Shown: positions 35,644 to 45,420 of the stretch, one piece after another
Layout of the letters: every line of letters begins with the position of its first letter
Numbering within the stretch: the first letter of the stretch is position 1
Assembly (NCBI GenBank): GCA_964477445.1
Contig: CAYZED010000010.1
Location: 8,612 to 72,611, forward strand
Reading direction: 5' to 3'
Source: CAYZED01 sp964477445
Lineage (GTDB): Bacteria > Bacillota > Clostridia > Lutisporales > Lutisporaceae
DNA: 64,000 nucleotides
Translations under genes and position numbers: made by a program
The notes under the pieces: generated by a model
What the model was told of the DNA's origin: nothing
What the model saw: the letters and a program-made list of their open reading frames with translations, nothing else
The model's database searches: none

Positions 35644-36354
35644 ATGAAAAATTTTATAGTATCGGAAGACTTCTGGGAGCTGTTCCCTAACGCAAAAATC
35701 GGGGTAGTTGTTTGCCAAGGAATTGACAACTCAATTAGAAATGAAGAGAACTTTGCTTTAATGCTAGAAAGTGCGGAAATGGAAGCACAGAAGTATTTTA
35801 AAGAGGATGAATTCAGTAATAATAGGGTTGTTAAAGTTTGGAGAGAAGCTTTTCAGAAATTCAAAACAAAAAAAGGCGCCAGATCTTCTATAGAAGCATT
35901 ACTAAAGCGTGTGAGCAATGGGAATCATATAGGGAATATAAATCCATTAGTGGACATATATAATTCGATATCGCTCAAGTATGCGCTTCCATGTGGCGGA
36001 GAAGACATAGACCGTTTTCAAGGAGATTTGCTATTAACAAAAGCATCAGGAAATGAAGAGTTTGTTGTTCTAGGAACAGATGAAAACTCGCCTCCGTATG
36101 AAGGTGAGATAGTTTATAAAGATGAACTTGGAGCTGTATGTAGATGTTGGAACTGGCGCGAAGCCGTGAGAACCATGTTAACTGAAGAAACAAAGAATGC
36201 GTTCCTATGTATTGAACTAGTTGATGAGAGTAGATTCGCCGAATTCGAGGATGCGATTTTTGAACTATCAAAAATTATCGTACATGAGTTAGGTGGCAAA
36301 CCTCAGATTTCAATATTGGACACCAATAATCGTTCAGTAGTTATTGAAAAGTAA
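35644..36354 (+). CDS. B3/B4 domain protein (PheRS beta editing-domain-like)
   Basis: 236 residues. It resembles the free-standing B3/4 domain family (COG3382): FPNAKIGVVVCQGIDNS, KWREAFQKFKTKKGARSSIEALLKR-like segment (VWREAFQKFKTKKG), NPLVDIYNSISLKYALPCGGED, and VCRCWNWREAVRTML. In phenylalanyl-tRNA synthetase this domain edits Tyr-tRNA(Phe), and the free proteins are thought to deacylate mischarged tRNA. There is no anticodon or catalytic synthetase domain. The RBS is modest (GAAAGGAATA). Confidence 0.88.
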   Translation: MKNFIVSEDFWELFPNAKIGVVVCQGIDNSIRNEENFALMLESAEMEAQKYFKEDEFSNNRVVKVWREAFQKFKTKKGARSSIEALLKRVSNGNHIGNINPLVDIYNSISLKYALPCGGEDIDRFQGDLLLTKASGNEEFVVLGTDENSPPYEGEIVYKDELGAVCRCWNWREAVRTMLTEETKNAFLCIELVDESRFAEFEDAIFELSKIIVHELGGKPQISILDTNNRSVVIEK

Positions 36355-36445
36355 GTTATTGAGAAAAAACATATTGAAATATTGCCAGAAATTAAGGCTA
36401 TCTTTTATATAGCATTTCTTATTAAATTCAGAAGGAGAGAGAATA

Positions 36446-37225
36446 ATGTCCAAGTTAAAAAAGATTTCACTAATAATTCTTATTGCTCTAGTCGTAATAA
36501 TTACCGGAGTGGCAATTTTTTGGAATTTATCAGTATATAAGCCAATGCCAGAAGCCCTTGCAGCACTTGCTTCGACATCTGATGTAACATATAGTAACAA
36601 TAAATTGCTAGTTTTTGAACCAAAAAGTAATTCTTCTGACAATAGCAGTAACACCAGCATAAATAAAACCGGTTTTATATTCTATCCAGGAGGCCTAGTA
36701 GATCCGAGGGCATATGCACCAATGGCAAAATCAATTACAGAAAAAGGATACTTGGCTATTATCGTTCCTATGACACTTAATTTAGCGGTGCTTTCTCCTG
36801 ACGCTGCTGGGGATGTAACTAAAGCTTATCCTGAGATAAAAAATTGGGTTATTGGGGGACATTCACTAGGCGGAGTTATGGCAGCAAGCTATGCAAACAA
36901 GCACCAAGACAAAATCAAAGGACTAGTTTTTATGGCTTCTTACCCTATCGCAGGACTCGATTTAACACAGAGCCAGATTAATGTTTTATCTTTATATGGC
37001 AGAGAAGATGGGTTTGTGAAGCAGGGTCAAATAGAAGATTCAAAAAAACAACTCCCGCCAAGCACAAAATATATATACATTAACGGAGGAAATCATTCGC
37101 AATTTGGTTGGTATGGACTCCAAAAAGGTGATAACAAGGCAGATATTTCTCGCGTAGAGCAACAAAAAATAGTGATAAATGCTATTGCATCGATGCTTTT
37201 TACATTAAGAAATAATAACAAGTAA
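36446..37225 (+). CDS. Membrane-anchored alpha/beta hydrolase
   Basis: 259 residues, RBS AGAAGGAGAG. One N-terminal membrane helix (about 7-25) is followed by an extracytoplasmic hydrolase domain of the PF12695 type: FIFYPGGLVDPRAYAPMAK (oxyanion region), the nucleophile elbow GGHSLGGVMAA (Ser), YGREDGFV (Asp) and GGNHSQFGWYG (His). The full triad is present. Substrate unknown; its relatives are esterase or dienelactone-hydrolase-like. Ends at a clear terminator. Confidence 0.86.
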   Translation: MSKLKKISLIILIALVVIITGVAIFWNLSVYKPMPEALAALASTSDVTYSNNKLLVFEPKSNSSDNSSNTSINKTGFIFYPGGLVDPRAYAPMAKSITEKGYLAIIVPMTLNLAVLSPDAAGDVTKAYPEIKNWVIGGHSLGGVMAASYANKHQDKIKGLVFMASYPIAGLDLTQSQINVLSLYGREDGFVKQGQIEDSKKQLPPSTKYIYINGGNHSQFGWYGLQKGDNKADISRVEQQKIVINAIASMLFTLRNNNK

Positions 37226-37278
37226 TACTAAATATGTATGGTATAATATAAGTAGTAATAAACTTATATATTATTTGA

Positions 37279-37304
37279 GCCGCGTTATAAGACGCGGCTT
37301 TTTT
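37279..37304 (+). terminator. Intrinsic terminator of the alpha/beta hydrolase gene
   Basis: GCCGCGT-TATAAG-ACGCGGC stem-loop followed by T6: a strong, compact terminator. Confidence 0.9.
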
Positions 37305-37382
37305 ATTATTAGAAAAAACTCATTTCAATTTGATGGATATAGTTCGAAGCCGCTTCGGCTCTAGAAGTTTAAAGGAGAGAGT

Positions 37383-40300
37383 ATGAATATAAAAAAACTC
37401 GGAGTATTGCCTGTCTATGCTTTATTAGTATTGGGTGCATTGGTAATTGGTCTATTTATTTTTGGGGATTACGCTACCGGTAAAGTAGAAGACGCTAACG
37501 TTTCACTAAGATTAGTGGAAAGCATAAGCGGCAAAATTGAATACTCAAAGGTTGAAATTGATAATTTGATATATTCTTATCTAAATTCTGAGAACAAAAA
37601 CGATACTGTATATTATGATAGTGTTTACTTAGAGCGAAACAAAAATATTATTTCGCTTGAAGAAATTTTCAAATTTGATTTGGCAAGCACATATATAAAA
37701 GATTTGCAATTATGGAATGAAAAGTTGTCGGATTATGAAATAGAATGCATTAATCTAATTGGCGAGAAAAAGAAAGAAGAAGCACTGAAAATTCTTAATG
37801 GCTTTGAATATGAGTCTGATAAAGTGAAATTTAACTCGAAACTTCAAATTATGCTGGATTCCATAAATAACGGTCTAATAACTAAAAAGATATTCTTTGC
37901 GAATTCTGTTACTGTTGCAAAATACGCTCGTTTTATTGTTACGCTATTTCTTGTATTCGTATCTGTGTTGCTTTTTATTAGGATTAGAAGAAGTTTGATT
38001 ATTCAAGAAGAATTAGTAAAGAATGTAAAAGAGGTAAATGAAACTCTTGAAATAAAAGTGGCGTTGCGCACAAAAGCTGTTGAGGACAAAACTAATGAGT
38101 TGCAGCAGCGATTTGATGAAATTGAAAGGATATCCCTTTCGCTTGAAGACGAAGTACAAGAGCGAGAATTACTCCAATCAGAAGCAGAGAGCCTTGGAAT
38201 TGAAGCAGAAAAAAGAACTGAGTTCGAAGAATCATTAGCCAAATTAAGTTTCAATCTTAGAGGAAATTTGACATTAGGGGAAGTATGTAAAAGAGGACTT
38301 GATTTCTTAGTCAATAATCTCTCAATCCATATGGGAGCAATATATATTAAAGACGATGAATTTCAGTTATCAAAAATTGCTTCGTTTGCATATCCTTCGG
38401 TAGTAAAAGAAAAATTTGCTGAAGGAGAGGGTTTGGTAGGACAAGCAGCAAAAGATAAAAAGACTATGATTATTGAAAATATCCCAGAGGATTGTCATGT
38501 GGAATTTGGCGGGGGGACTATAATTCCTATAGAACTGGTTGAAAGCCCGCTAATATATAATGATATTGTTATAGGTGTAATAGAATTAATTACAATGAGA
38601 AAACTTTCTGACCAAGACTTAGAATATGTTAAAAAATCTTCGGAAATAATTGCAGTATCATGTTTTGTTATTCAGGAATCAGAAAAGCTAAATAGGCTTT
38701 TTGGAGAGGTTGAGAATGCTAAAGAATACATTAATACAATATTAGATTCAACAGTTGAAGGCATATATGGTGTTGATAATGATGGGATAATAACTTTCTG
38801 TAACGCTTCGGGACTGGATTTATTAGGGTATGAAAGCATTGAAAATGTTATAGGAAAAAATGACCATGATTTATTTCATTATAAATATCCGGATGGAACA
38901 CCTTTTGACAAAGCAAATTGCTTAATATCAAAAGGCACAGCTCGTGGAGATGGCGTTGAGAGAGAAGAGAAGTTTTGGAGGGCAGATGGGACAGGAATAT
39001 GGGTAGAAGTAACATCAAATCCAATTGTTAAAAACGGAAAAGTTGTAGGAACTGTAATCGCATTCAGAGATGTGACTGAGAAGAGAAGCTTAGAGAGCGA
39101 AAATAGAGAAGCAAAACAGAACTTAGGAATAGCATTAACTTCAGCTAAAATGGGCTCGTGGAAATATTTCCCTCTTGAAGATTATCACTCGGCAGATCAA
39201 ACTACTATAAGATTATACGGTTTAGAAGAAGTTGAATTAGATGGATCTTTAAGTCAATGGTTTACATTTGTGAATCCAGATGATATCGAAAAAATAAATC
39301 TTGCTATGAAGCATACTATGGAGAATCAGATTGTTGACTATAGAGAGAGCTTTAGAGTTACAAAAGCGGATAATGAGACAACTTTTATTATGTCGATTGG
39401 GAAATTTAGTTACGATAGTAATGGCGCAGCTATTCTAGCGACAGGATTAGTGTGGGATATTACAGATCTAAAGAGCATAGAAATAGAACTCGAAAAAGCG
39501 AGAGAAACTGCAGAAGCCGCAACAAAAGCAAAATCTGAGTTTCTAGCTAACATGAGCCACGAAATAAGAACCCCTATGAATACTATAATTGGACTTAATC
39601 ATTTGCTATCAAGAACAGAGATGAATCCTAAACAAATCGATTACGTAAGAAAAATTGGAGTTAGTGCGAATGGACTTCTAGGAATAATTAATCATATCTT
39701 AGATTTCTCAAAAATTGAGGCAGGCAAGCTACAGATAGAAAACATTAAGTTTGACTTGGAATCAGTTCTTGATAATATCTCAAATATGACTAATTTAAAA
39801 GCTATGCAAAAAGGTATTGAACTTGTTTTTGATGTGGGAGTAGATGTTCCATTAATGTTGAAAGGTGATCCTTTAAGGCTTGGACAAATTCTTCTTAACC
39901 TCTCGAATAATGCAATTAAATTTACCGAAAAAGGCGAAATAAAAATTTCTGTTAACAAAGTTGAAGATGTTTGTGAAATCGAAGATGGCGATGAAAACAA
40001 AGAGGCTTATAAAAACAAAGATGGGAACTTAAAAACTAAGTTGAAGTTTACTGTTTCAGATACAGGAATAGGAATGACGGAAGACCAGGTAGGGATGCTG
40101 TTCCAGGCATTTCAACAGGCAGACACATCAACTTCTAGAAAATATGGCGGAACGGGTTTGGGGCTCACAATTTCAAAAAAATTATGCGAAATGATGGGCG
40201 GAGAGATAGGCGTAGTTAGCACATTTGGCGTTGGTAGCACTTTTCATTTTACGATATGCTTTGATGTACAAAATAATGCTAGAAAGAAAAGTTCGGTTGT

Positions 40301-41864
40301 ACCAGATATTCTTAAGAAACTCAAAGTATTAGTAGTTGATGATAATGAATCAGCTAGAATTGTTATGGAAAACTATCTTAAGGATTTTGACTTTAGAGTT
40401 GATTCAGTTGATTCAGGTGAAAATGCGATTAAAATTTTTGCAGATGAAGCACAAGGTTCAGATCCCTATAAACTTATATTCATGGACTGGATGATGGATG
40501 GAATAAATGGAGTACAGACATCCTCAAAAATTATTGAAATGAGTCCAGAGAATCTTAGACCAAAGATTATTATGGTCACAAATTTTGGCCGAGAAGAAGT
40601 TATGGAGCAAGCAAAAACTGTTGGACTAGATGCATTCCTAATAAAACCTGTAAATCAATCCTTAATTTTTGACACTGTCATGGATGTTTTTCAACAATAT
40701 GTTGAAGTTGCTGAAGAGATTGATAAGCCAAGCAAGAAGGACTATAACTTAGACGATATAAGAGGTGCTAGGATTTTACTTGTGGAAGATAATGAAATTA
40801 ATCAACAGGTAGCAGTAGAATTGCTTGAATCAGAGAAATTCTTTGTAGAAGTGGCTAATAATGGTAAAGAAGGCGTAGAAAAATACTTCGAATCAAAAGC
40901 TAATCCTTTTGATATAATTCTTATGGATTTACAAATGCCTATTATGGATGGAATAACAGCAGCAGCAATGATTATCGGAGACACAGATTCAGTAAATACA
41001 CCAATAGTTGCGATGACAGCGGATGCTATGAGTGGTGTAGAAGAAATAGTAATAAAAACAGGTATAAAAGGTTATATTACTAAACCGATTGATATTGAAG
41101 AACTCTTTTTCACCCTAACAACATGGATTAAGAAGGGTGAGAGAGTACATAATGAGAAATTGACAGATGCCTATTTTGTAGAAGATCTTTTAATACCAGA
41201 AATAGATGGCATTGATATAAAAGATGGGCTTAATCGTGTTGCAGGAAATGTTAAAGTGTATAAAAAACTTCTTAAATCATTTGTTAAGTCAAATCTAAGT
41301 TTTAGAGAAGAGATTATTGAGGCCTTAGAAAAACAGGATCGCGTTTTAGCAGAACGTATTTCACACACTTTAAAAGGCGTTGCAGGTAATCTCGGTGCAA
41401 AAGAGATATACTCTGCCGCTAAAATACTAGATGATGAATTAAAGAAGGATAATTATGACTTTAAGTTAGTAACTGATTATCTTGATAATACCGAGAAGGA
41501 ACTTCAAATTGTAATTAAGTCAATAGAAGGAAAAATAGTTCATAACACTTCAAACTATGAAGAAAAAATAATACAAAACACTACAAACCATGAAGAAGAA
41601 TCAAAAGATGAAGAAGAATCAAAAGATGAAGAAGAGATAAGTTATAAACTAAAAACAAACTATGAAGAAAAATCAAAGCAGCTTTTGGCTACACTAATTA
41701 TAGCGTTAGAAGATTACAATGCTAATTCGGGTGATTTATTTAATGAATTTGAAAAAAGTGTGGGTAAATTAATCAGCAACGAATTGGCCGAAAAAATCAG
41801 AGGTCTAATTGATAATTACGCATTTGAGGATGCTTTAGTAGAAGTAAAAAGTATTTCGATGTAA
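37383..41864 (+). CDS. Hybrid sensor histidine kinase with GAF, PAS, two REC and an Hpt domain
   Basis: 1493 residues, RBS AAAGGAGAG. Order: TM1 (about 8-27), an extracellular four-helix sensor, TM2 (about 180-200), a coiled coil (205-275), GAF (about 280-430), PAS (445-560), PAS (580-695), HisKA with MSHEIRTPMN (H about 725), HATPase with LSNNAIKF, DTGIGM and GGTGLGLTI, REC1 with phospho-Asp in FMDWMMDG, REC2 with LMDLQMPIMDG, and an Hpt with SHTLKGVAGN (about 1326). All phosphorelay residues are present. An EEESKD repeat (18-bp unit) lies near the C-terminus. The two genes downstream encode REC proteins that are its likely targets. Confidence 0.92.
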   Translation: MNIKKLGVLPVYALLVLGALVIGLFIFGDYATGKVEDANVSLRLVESISGKIEYSKVEIDNLIYSYLNSENKNDTVYYDSVYLERNKNIISLEEIFKFDLASTYIKDLQLWNEKLSDYEIECINLIGEKKKEEALKILNGFEYESDKVKFNSKLQIMLDSINNGLITKKIFFANSVTVAKYARFIVTLFLVFVSVLLFIRIRRSLIIQEELVKNVKEVNETLEIKVALRTKAVEDKTNELQQRFDEIERISLSLEDEVQERELLQSEAESLGIEAEKRTEFEESLAKLSFNLRGNLTLGEVCKRGLDFLVNNLSIHMGAIYIKDDEFQLSKIASFAYPSVVKEKFAEGEGLVGQAAKDKKTMIIENIPEDCHVEFGGGTIIPIELVESPLIYNDIVIGVIELITMRKLSDQDLEYVKKSSEIIAVSCFVIQESEKLNRLFGEVENAKEYINTILDSTVEGIYGVDNDGIITFCNASGLDLLGYESIENVIGKNDHDLFHYKYPDGTPFDKANCLISKGTARGDGVEREEKFWRADGTGIWVEVTSNPIVKNGKVVGTVIAFRDVTEKRSLESENREAKQNLGIALTSAKMGSWKYFPLEDYHSADQTTIRLYGLEEVELDGSLSQWFTFVNPDDIEKINLAMKHTMENQIVDYRESFRVTKADNETTFIMSIGKFSYDSNGAAILATGLVWDITDLKSIEIELEKARETAEAATKAKSEFLANMSHEIRTPMNTIIGLNHLLSRTEMNPKQIDYVRKIGVSANGLLGIINHILDFSKIEAGKLQIENIKFDLESVLDNISNMTNLKAMQKGIELVFDVGVDVPLMLKGDPLRLGQILLNLSNNAIKFTEKGEIKISVNKVEDVCEIEDGDENKEAYKNKDGNLKTKLKFTVSDTGIGMTEDQVGMLFQAFQQADTSTSRKYGGTGLGLTISKKLCEMMGGEIGVVSTFGVGSTFHFTICFDVQNNARKKSSVVPDILKKLKVLVVDDNESARIVMENYLKDFDFRVDSVDSGENAIKIFADEAQGSDPYKLIFMDWMMDGINGVQTSSKIIEMSPENLRPKIIMVTNFGREEVMEQAKTVGLDAFLIKPVNQSLIFDTVMDVFQQYVEVAEEIDKPSKKDYNLDDIRGARILLVEDNEINQQVAVELLESEKFFVEVANNGKEGVEKYFESKANPFDIILMDLQMPIMDGITAAAMIIGDTDSVNTPIVAMTADAMSGVEEIVIKTGIKGYITKPIDIEELFFTLTTWIKKGERVHNEKLTDAYFVEDLLIPEIDGIDIKDGLNRVAGNVKVYKKLLKSFVKSNLSFREEIIEALEKQDRVLAERISHTLKGVAGNLGAKEIYSAAKILDDELKKDNYDFKLVTDYLDNTEKELQIVIKSIEGKIVHNTSNYEEKIIQNTTNHEEESKDEEESKDEEEISYKLKTNYEEKSKQLLATLIIALEDYNANSGDLFNEFEKSVGKLISNELAEKIRGLIDNYAFEDALVEVKSISM

Positions 41865-41884
41865 ATTAAAACGTAAATTAAAAA
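41861..41884. repeat. 12-bp tandem duplication spanning the kinase stop codon
   Basis: GTAAATTAAAAC followed at once by GTAAATTAAAAA. The first copy contains the TAA stop (41862-41864). Confidence 0.85.
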
Positions 41885-41971
41885 TTGAATAGATTAACTC
41901 CAGGAGATAGTTAAATTTCTAGGAATGGCATAATTTTTGAATAAATAGCTTATTTAAGCGAGGGATTAATT

Positions 41972-42979
41972 ATGATCAAAAAAACAATTCTTGTCATTGA
42001 TGATGTTCCAGATAATATTACATTTATTAACAATTTGCTTAGTGATGAGTTTATCATTAAGGCATCAACAAACGCTAAAACTGCGTTAAGAATTTTGCAG
42101 AACGCTCCATATCCGGATTTGATATTACTAGATGTAGTTATGCCTGAAGTGAATGGGTATGATTTATGCAAAACAATTAAAGAAAACATCCTAGTAAGAG
42201 ATATTCCTATTATTTTTGTTACATCTAACACATCACCTGATGAGATTACGCGAGGTTTTATAAGTGGTGGAGTTGATTACGTGACTAAACCTTATAATCC
42301 AAATGAATTAAAAGCGAGAATATCAACCCATTTGAAGTTGAAGGACTCAATCGAAAAGATGCGGATAATTGCTAATAAATTGGGAAAATATTTACCAGCA
42401 GAAGTGTATGCGTCAATTTTCTCTGGAGATCAAGATGTAAAAGTTCAAGCCACAAAAAAGTATCTTACAGTTTGTTTCACGGATATCATTAACTTTTCTG
42501 AAATTTCTGAATCAATAACTATCGACGAGCTAACCACACGTATGAACAAATATATGAACAAAATGGCTGAGATTACAGTAAACTATGGAGGCACTTTGGA
42601 TAAATTCATAGGTGATGCTGTTATGATTTTTTTTGGGGATCCAAAGTCAAAAGGTGAAGATGAAGATGCAAGACTTTGTGTTGAGATGGCAAAAGAAATG
42701 ATAATTGAATCAAATAAAATGGATATAAATCTAAGAATTGGTATTAACAGCGGAGAATGTATTGTTGGGAATTTTGGAAGCGAAAACAGGATGGACTATA
42801 CAATAATGGGAAGAGTGGTAAACGCCGCTAAACGATTAGAAACAGCTTCTGAAGAAAACAAAATTTTAATTTCCGATAGTACATATAAACATATTTTAGG
42901 CGAAGAATCTTCTACTGTTTTTGGAGAAATTCATGTTAAAGGGATTAAAGACTCAATAAAGACTTATTTAGTTGATTAG
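41972..42979 (+). CDS. Response regulator with class III adenylate cyclase output
   Basis: 335 residues. REC domain (about 5-122) with phospho-Asp D54 in ILLDVVMP and Lys in VTKPYN. A linker leads to a class III nucleotide cyclase domain (165-335): metal Asps in CFTDI (D171) and FIGDAVM (D215), adenine-selecting Lys K211, Thr T277 in MDYTIMG at the second selector position, and transition-state N284 and R288 in VVNAAKRLE. The Lys/Thr pair is typical of CyaC/soluble-AC-like adenylate cyclases. It is therefore predicted to make cAMP when phosphorylated, presumably by the kinase upstream. The start follows AAGCGAGGG. Confidence 0.9.
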   Translation: MIKKTILVIDDVPDNITFINNLLSDEFIIKASTNAKTALRILQNAPYPDLILLDVVMPEVNGYDLCKTIKENILVRDIPIIFVTSNTSPDEITRGFISGGVDYVTKPYNPNELKARISTHLKLKDSIEKMRIIANKLGKYLPAEVYASIFSGDQDVKVQATKKYLTVCFTDIINFSEISESITIDELTTRMNKYMNKMAEITVNYGGTLDKFIGDAVMIFFGDPKSKGEDEDARLCVEMAKEMIIESNKMDINLRIGINSGECIVGNFGSENRMDYTIMGRVVNAAKRLETASEENKILISDSTYKHILGEESSTVFGEIHVKGIKDSIKTYLVD

Positions 42980-42990
42980 GGGTGAAAACG

Positions 42991-44124
42991 ATGGAAGACA
43001 CTATATTAATAGTTGATGATGCTACGGGTAATTTAATTGTTTTAAGTGAGATATTGAAACAACAATATAATGTAAGGGTTGCAAATTCAGGGGAAGCAGC
43101 ACTTAAAGCGTTAAAAGTAGAAAAGGCCCCAAGTCTAATTCTTCTAGATATAGTTATGCCCGATATAAATGGATATATTATCGCAAAAAAGATTAGATCT
43201 GATCCAAAATTTGAGAACACACCGATAATTTTTATTAGCGGTTAAGCGGAGGCATCAGATATTGTTAAAGGATTTAGTGTTGGAGGAGTAGATTATATCA
43301 CAAAACCATTTAACGCTGAAGAGGTTTTAGTAAGAGTCAAGAATCATTTGGATCTAAGAAATGCAAAAATTGAAGTTGCGACACTTTTATCAAAAACACT
43401 TGTTGGAACTATAAAAGTTATGATTGAACTGAGTTCATATGCAAATCCTCATTTATATGAAATGACAAGTAGGATGTCCAAATATGGGAAAGAGATTTTG
43501 GGAATAATTAATTATGATAGAAATTACTTGTGGGTTATTGATTTAGCGATTAATCTATCCCAAATTGGCTGTCTATCGCTTAACTCTCTTATCCTTAACA
43601 AAAGATACTCAAACATTATCCTTAAAGTTGAGGATCAAGAGAAATACAATGATCATCCTAGAAAGGGTGGAGATTTAATCGCGAAGATACCAAGATTAGA
43701 TAAAGTTGCTGAAATTGTTAGAAATCAATTCACACATCCGAATGACATTAGAAAAGGCACGTCAGAAATTGTGGAAGTTGGAATAGGAGTTTTAAACTTA
43801 CTGATAACGTATGAAGATTTACTATTAAAAGGATATTCAAAAGTTGGCGCCCTTAATTATTTAACTATCTCACCTCCAGGATACCCTAAACCGTTTATAG
43901 ATGCTTTTTCAAAGATAATAAATGAAGAAATCCATTCTGTTTTAGATAACATATCGGTTGATAAGGCAAAAAAAGGGATGGTTTTAGCAGAAGACATAAT
44001 TTCTAAAGACGGTGATGTACTTATTATAAAGAGTACTATTCTTACAGATACATTAATAAATATGCTAAACTTCTTGAATAGGAATGGCGAACTTGATAAA
44101 ATAAGTGTATTAAAGAGAGAGTAA
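42991..44124 (+). pseudogene. Response regulator with degenerate HD-GYP-like output, split by an in-frame TAA
   Basis: One continuous frame of 378 codons from ATG 42991 (TAGGGGTGA upstream) to 44124, interrupted only by TAA 43243-43245. The stop follows FISG, between beta-4 and alpha-4 of the REC domain (phospho-Asp in LLDIVMP; the later DYITKPFN is after the stop). The C-terminal half resembles an HD-GYP output, but the HD is replaced (LSQIGCLS) and the GYP-type motif is missing. The tail GMVLAEDIISKDGDVLII is usual for such regulators. The rest of the frame is intact, so the stop may be recent, a sequencing error, or read through. Both parts lie in the same frame, so this is not a frameshift. 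Confidence 0.8.
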
Positions 44125-44140
44125 ATAATGAGGTGAAATC

Positions 44141-45295
44141 ATGGAATATAAAAAACTTGGGAAAACCGATCTTAAAATCTCCAAACTTGGATTTGGGTGC
44201 ATGCGTTTTCGTGCAGAAGATGGCTCATCAGACATGATGAGCGCCAACAAACCGATAGATAAGGACTATACTATAAGACTATTGCATAAAGCTATCGAAG
44301 AAGGTGTTAATTACTTTGATACTGCCTATGTTTATCATGGCGGAAAAAGCGAGACTCTTTTGGGAGAAGCTTTTAGGGATGGGAAAAGAAACAAAATTCA
44401 AATTGCGACTAAACTCCCTGCTTGGCTAGCGAAAACTCCAGAAGATTTTGATAAACTTTTAGATGAGCAGTTAAAAAGATTGGAGACTGATTACCTCGAT
44501 GTGTATTTAGTACATGCATTAAGTGGAAGAGCTTGGGACAAAGCATATGCATTAGGGATAACTGACTTTTTGGACAAAATAAAAAAACAAGGAAAAGTTA
44601 AGGCAGTTGGGTTTTCATTTCATGATGAATATGATGCCTATAAGACGATTTTAGATGCGTATAATTGGGACGTTTCACAGATACAATTGAACTATTTAGA
44701 TGAGAATTATCAGGCAGGCATAAAAGGAATGCAAGATGCGGCTAAAAAAGATATTGGCATAATCGTAATGGAACCACTAAAGGGAGGGAAACTAGCAATT
44801 AATCAGCCAGTAGATGTCATGAAATTATGGGACAAATACCCAGCAAATAGAACGCCTGCCGATTGGGCGTTGAGATGGGTTTGGGATAAAGAAGAAGTTG
44901 CTTGTGTACTCAGTGGAATGCACTCATTTGAAGAGCTTGATCAAAATTTAGTGACTGCTAGCACGTCAAGTATAAATACACTCACACACCAAGAAATTGA
45001 AACATATAAAAAAGTAAAAGACATTTACAGAAAAAGATCAAAGGTAAGTTGTACCGCATGTGGTTATTGCATGCCTTGTCCTGTTGGCGTTGAAATCCCT
45101 ACTAATTTTAAATTATATAATGATGTATTCATGTTTGATGATAATTTTTTTGCACCAGGAGTATATAAAACTCTAAAGAGTGAACAAAAAGCCTCGGCAT
45201 GCATTGCCTGTGGGAAATGTGAAGAAATTTGTCCTCAACAAATAAAGGTTAGCGAAGTAATGAAAGACGTTACGGAGACTTTTGAGAAGAAATAA
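44141..45295 (+). CDS. Aldo/keto reductase with C-terminal iron-sulfur domain
   Basis: 384 residues, RBS TGAGGTG. An (alpha/beta)8 reductase with LGFGCMRF, the catalytic set Asp/Tyr in FDTAYVYHGG, Lys in IATKLP and His in YLVHAL, and IVMEPLKGGKL. The C-terminal ~85 residues hold two clusters: SCTACGYCMPCPVGVEIP and ACIACGKCEEICP, typical of [4Fe-4S] centres. This subfamily is common in anaerobes and is thought to couple ferredoxin-type electron flow to aldehyde or ketone reduction. The physiological substrate is unknown. Confidence 0.92.
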   Translation: MEYKKLGKTDLKISKLGFGCMRFRAEDGSSDMMSANKPIDKDYTIRLLHKAIEEGVNYFDTAYVYHGGKSETLLGEAFRDGKRNKIQIATKLPAWLAKTPEDFDKLLDEQLKRLETDYLDVYLVHALSGRAWDKAYALGITDFLDKIKKQGKVKAVGFSFHDEYDAYKTILDAYNWDVSQIQLNYLDENYQAGIKGMQDAAKKDIGIIVMEPLKGGKLAINQPVDVMKLWDKYPANRTPADWALRWVWDKEEVACVLSGMHSFEELDQNLVTASTSSINTLTHQEIETYKKVKDIYRKRSKVSCTACGYCMPCPVGVEIPTNFKLYNDVFMFDDNFFAPGVYKTLKSEQKASACIACGKCEEICPQQIKVSEVMKDVTETFEKK

Positions 45296-45420
45296 AGAAA
45301 CCATGATATCTAGTATATTTGTTAGAAGAAATTTAATAGCGATGTTAAGATTATCACTGGTAAGAAGCTTGATAGAGAATAAGAAGTAGATTTTAGGTGA
45401 ATAATAGGAGGTGCTTTTAC

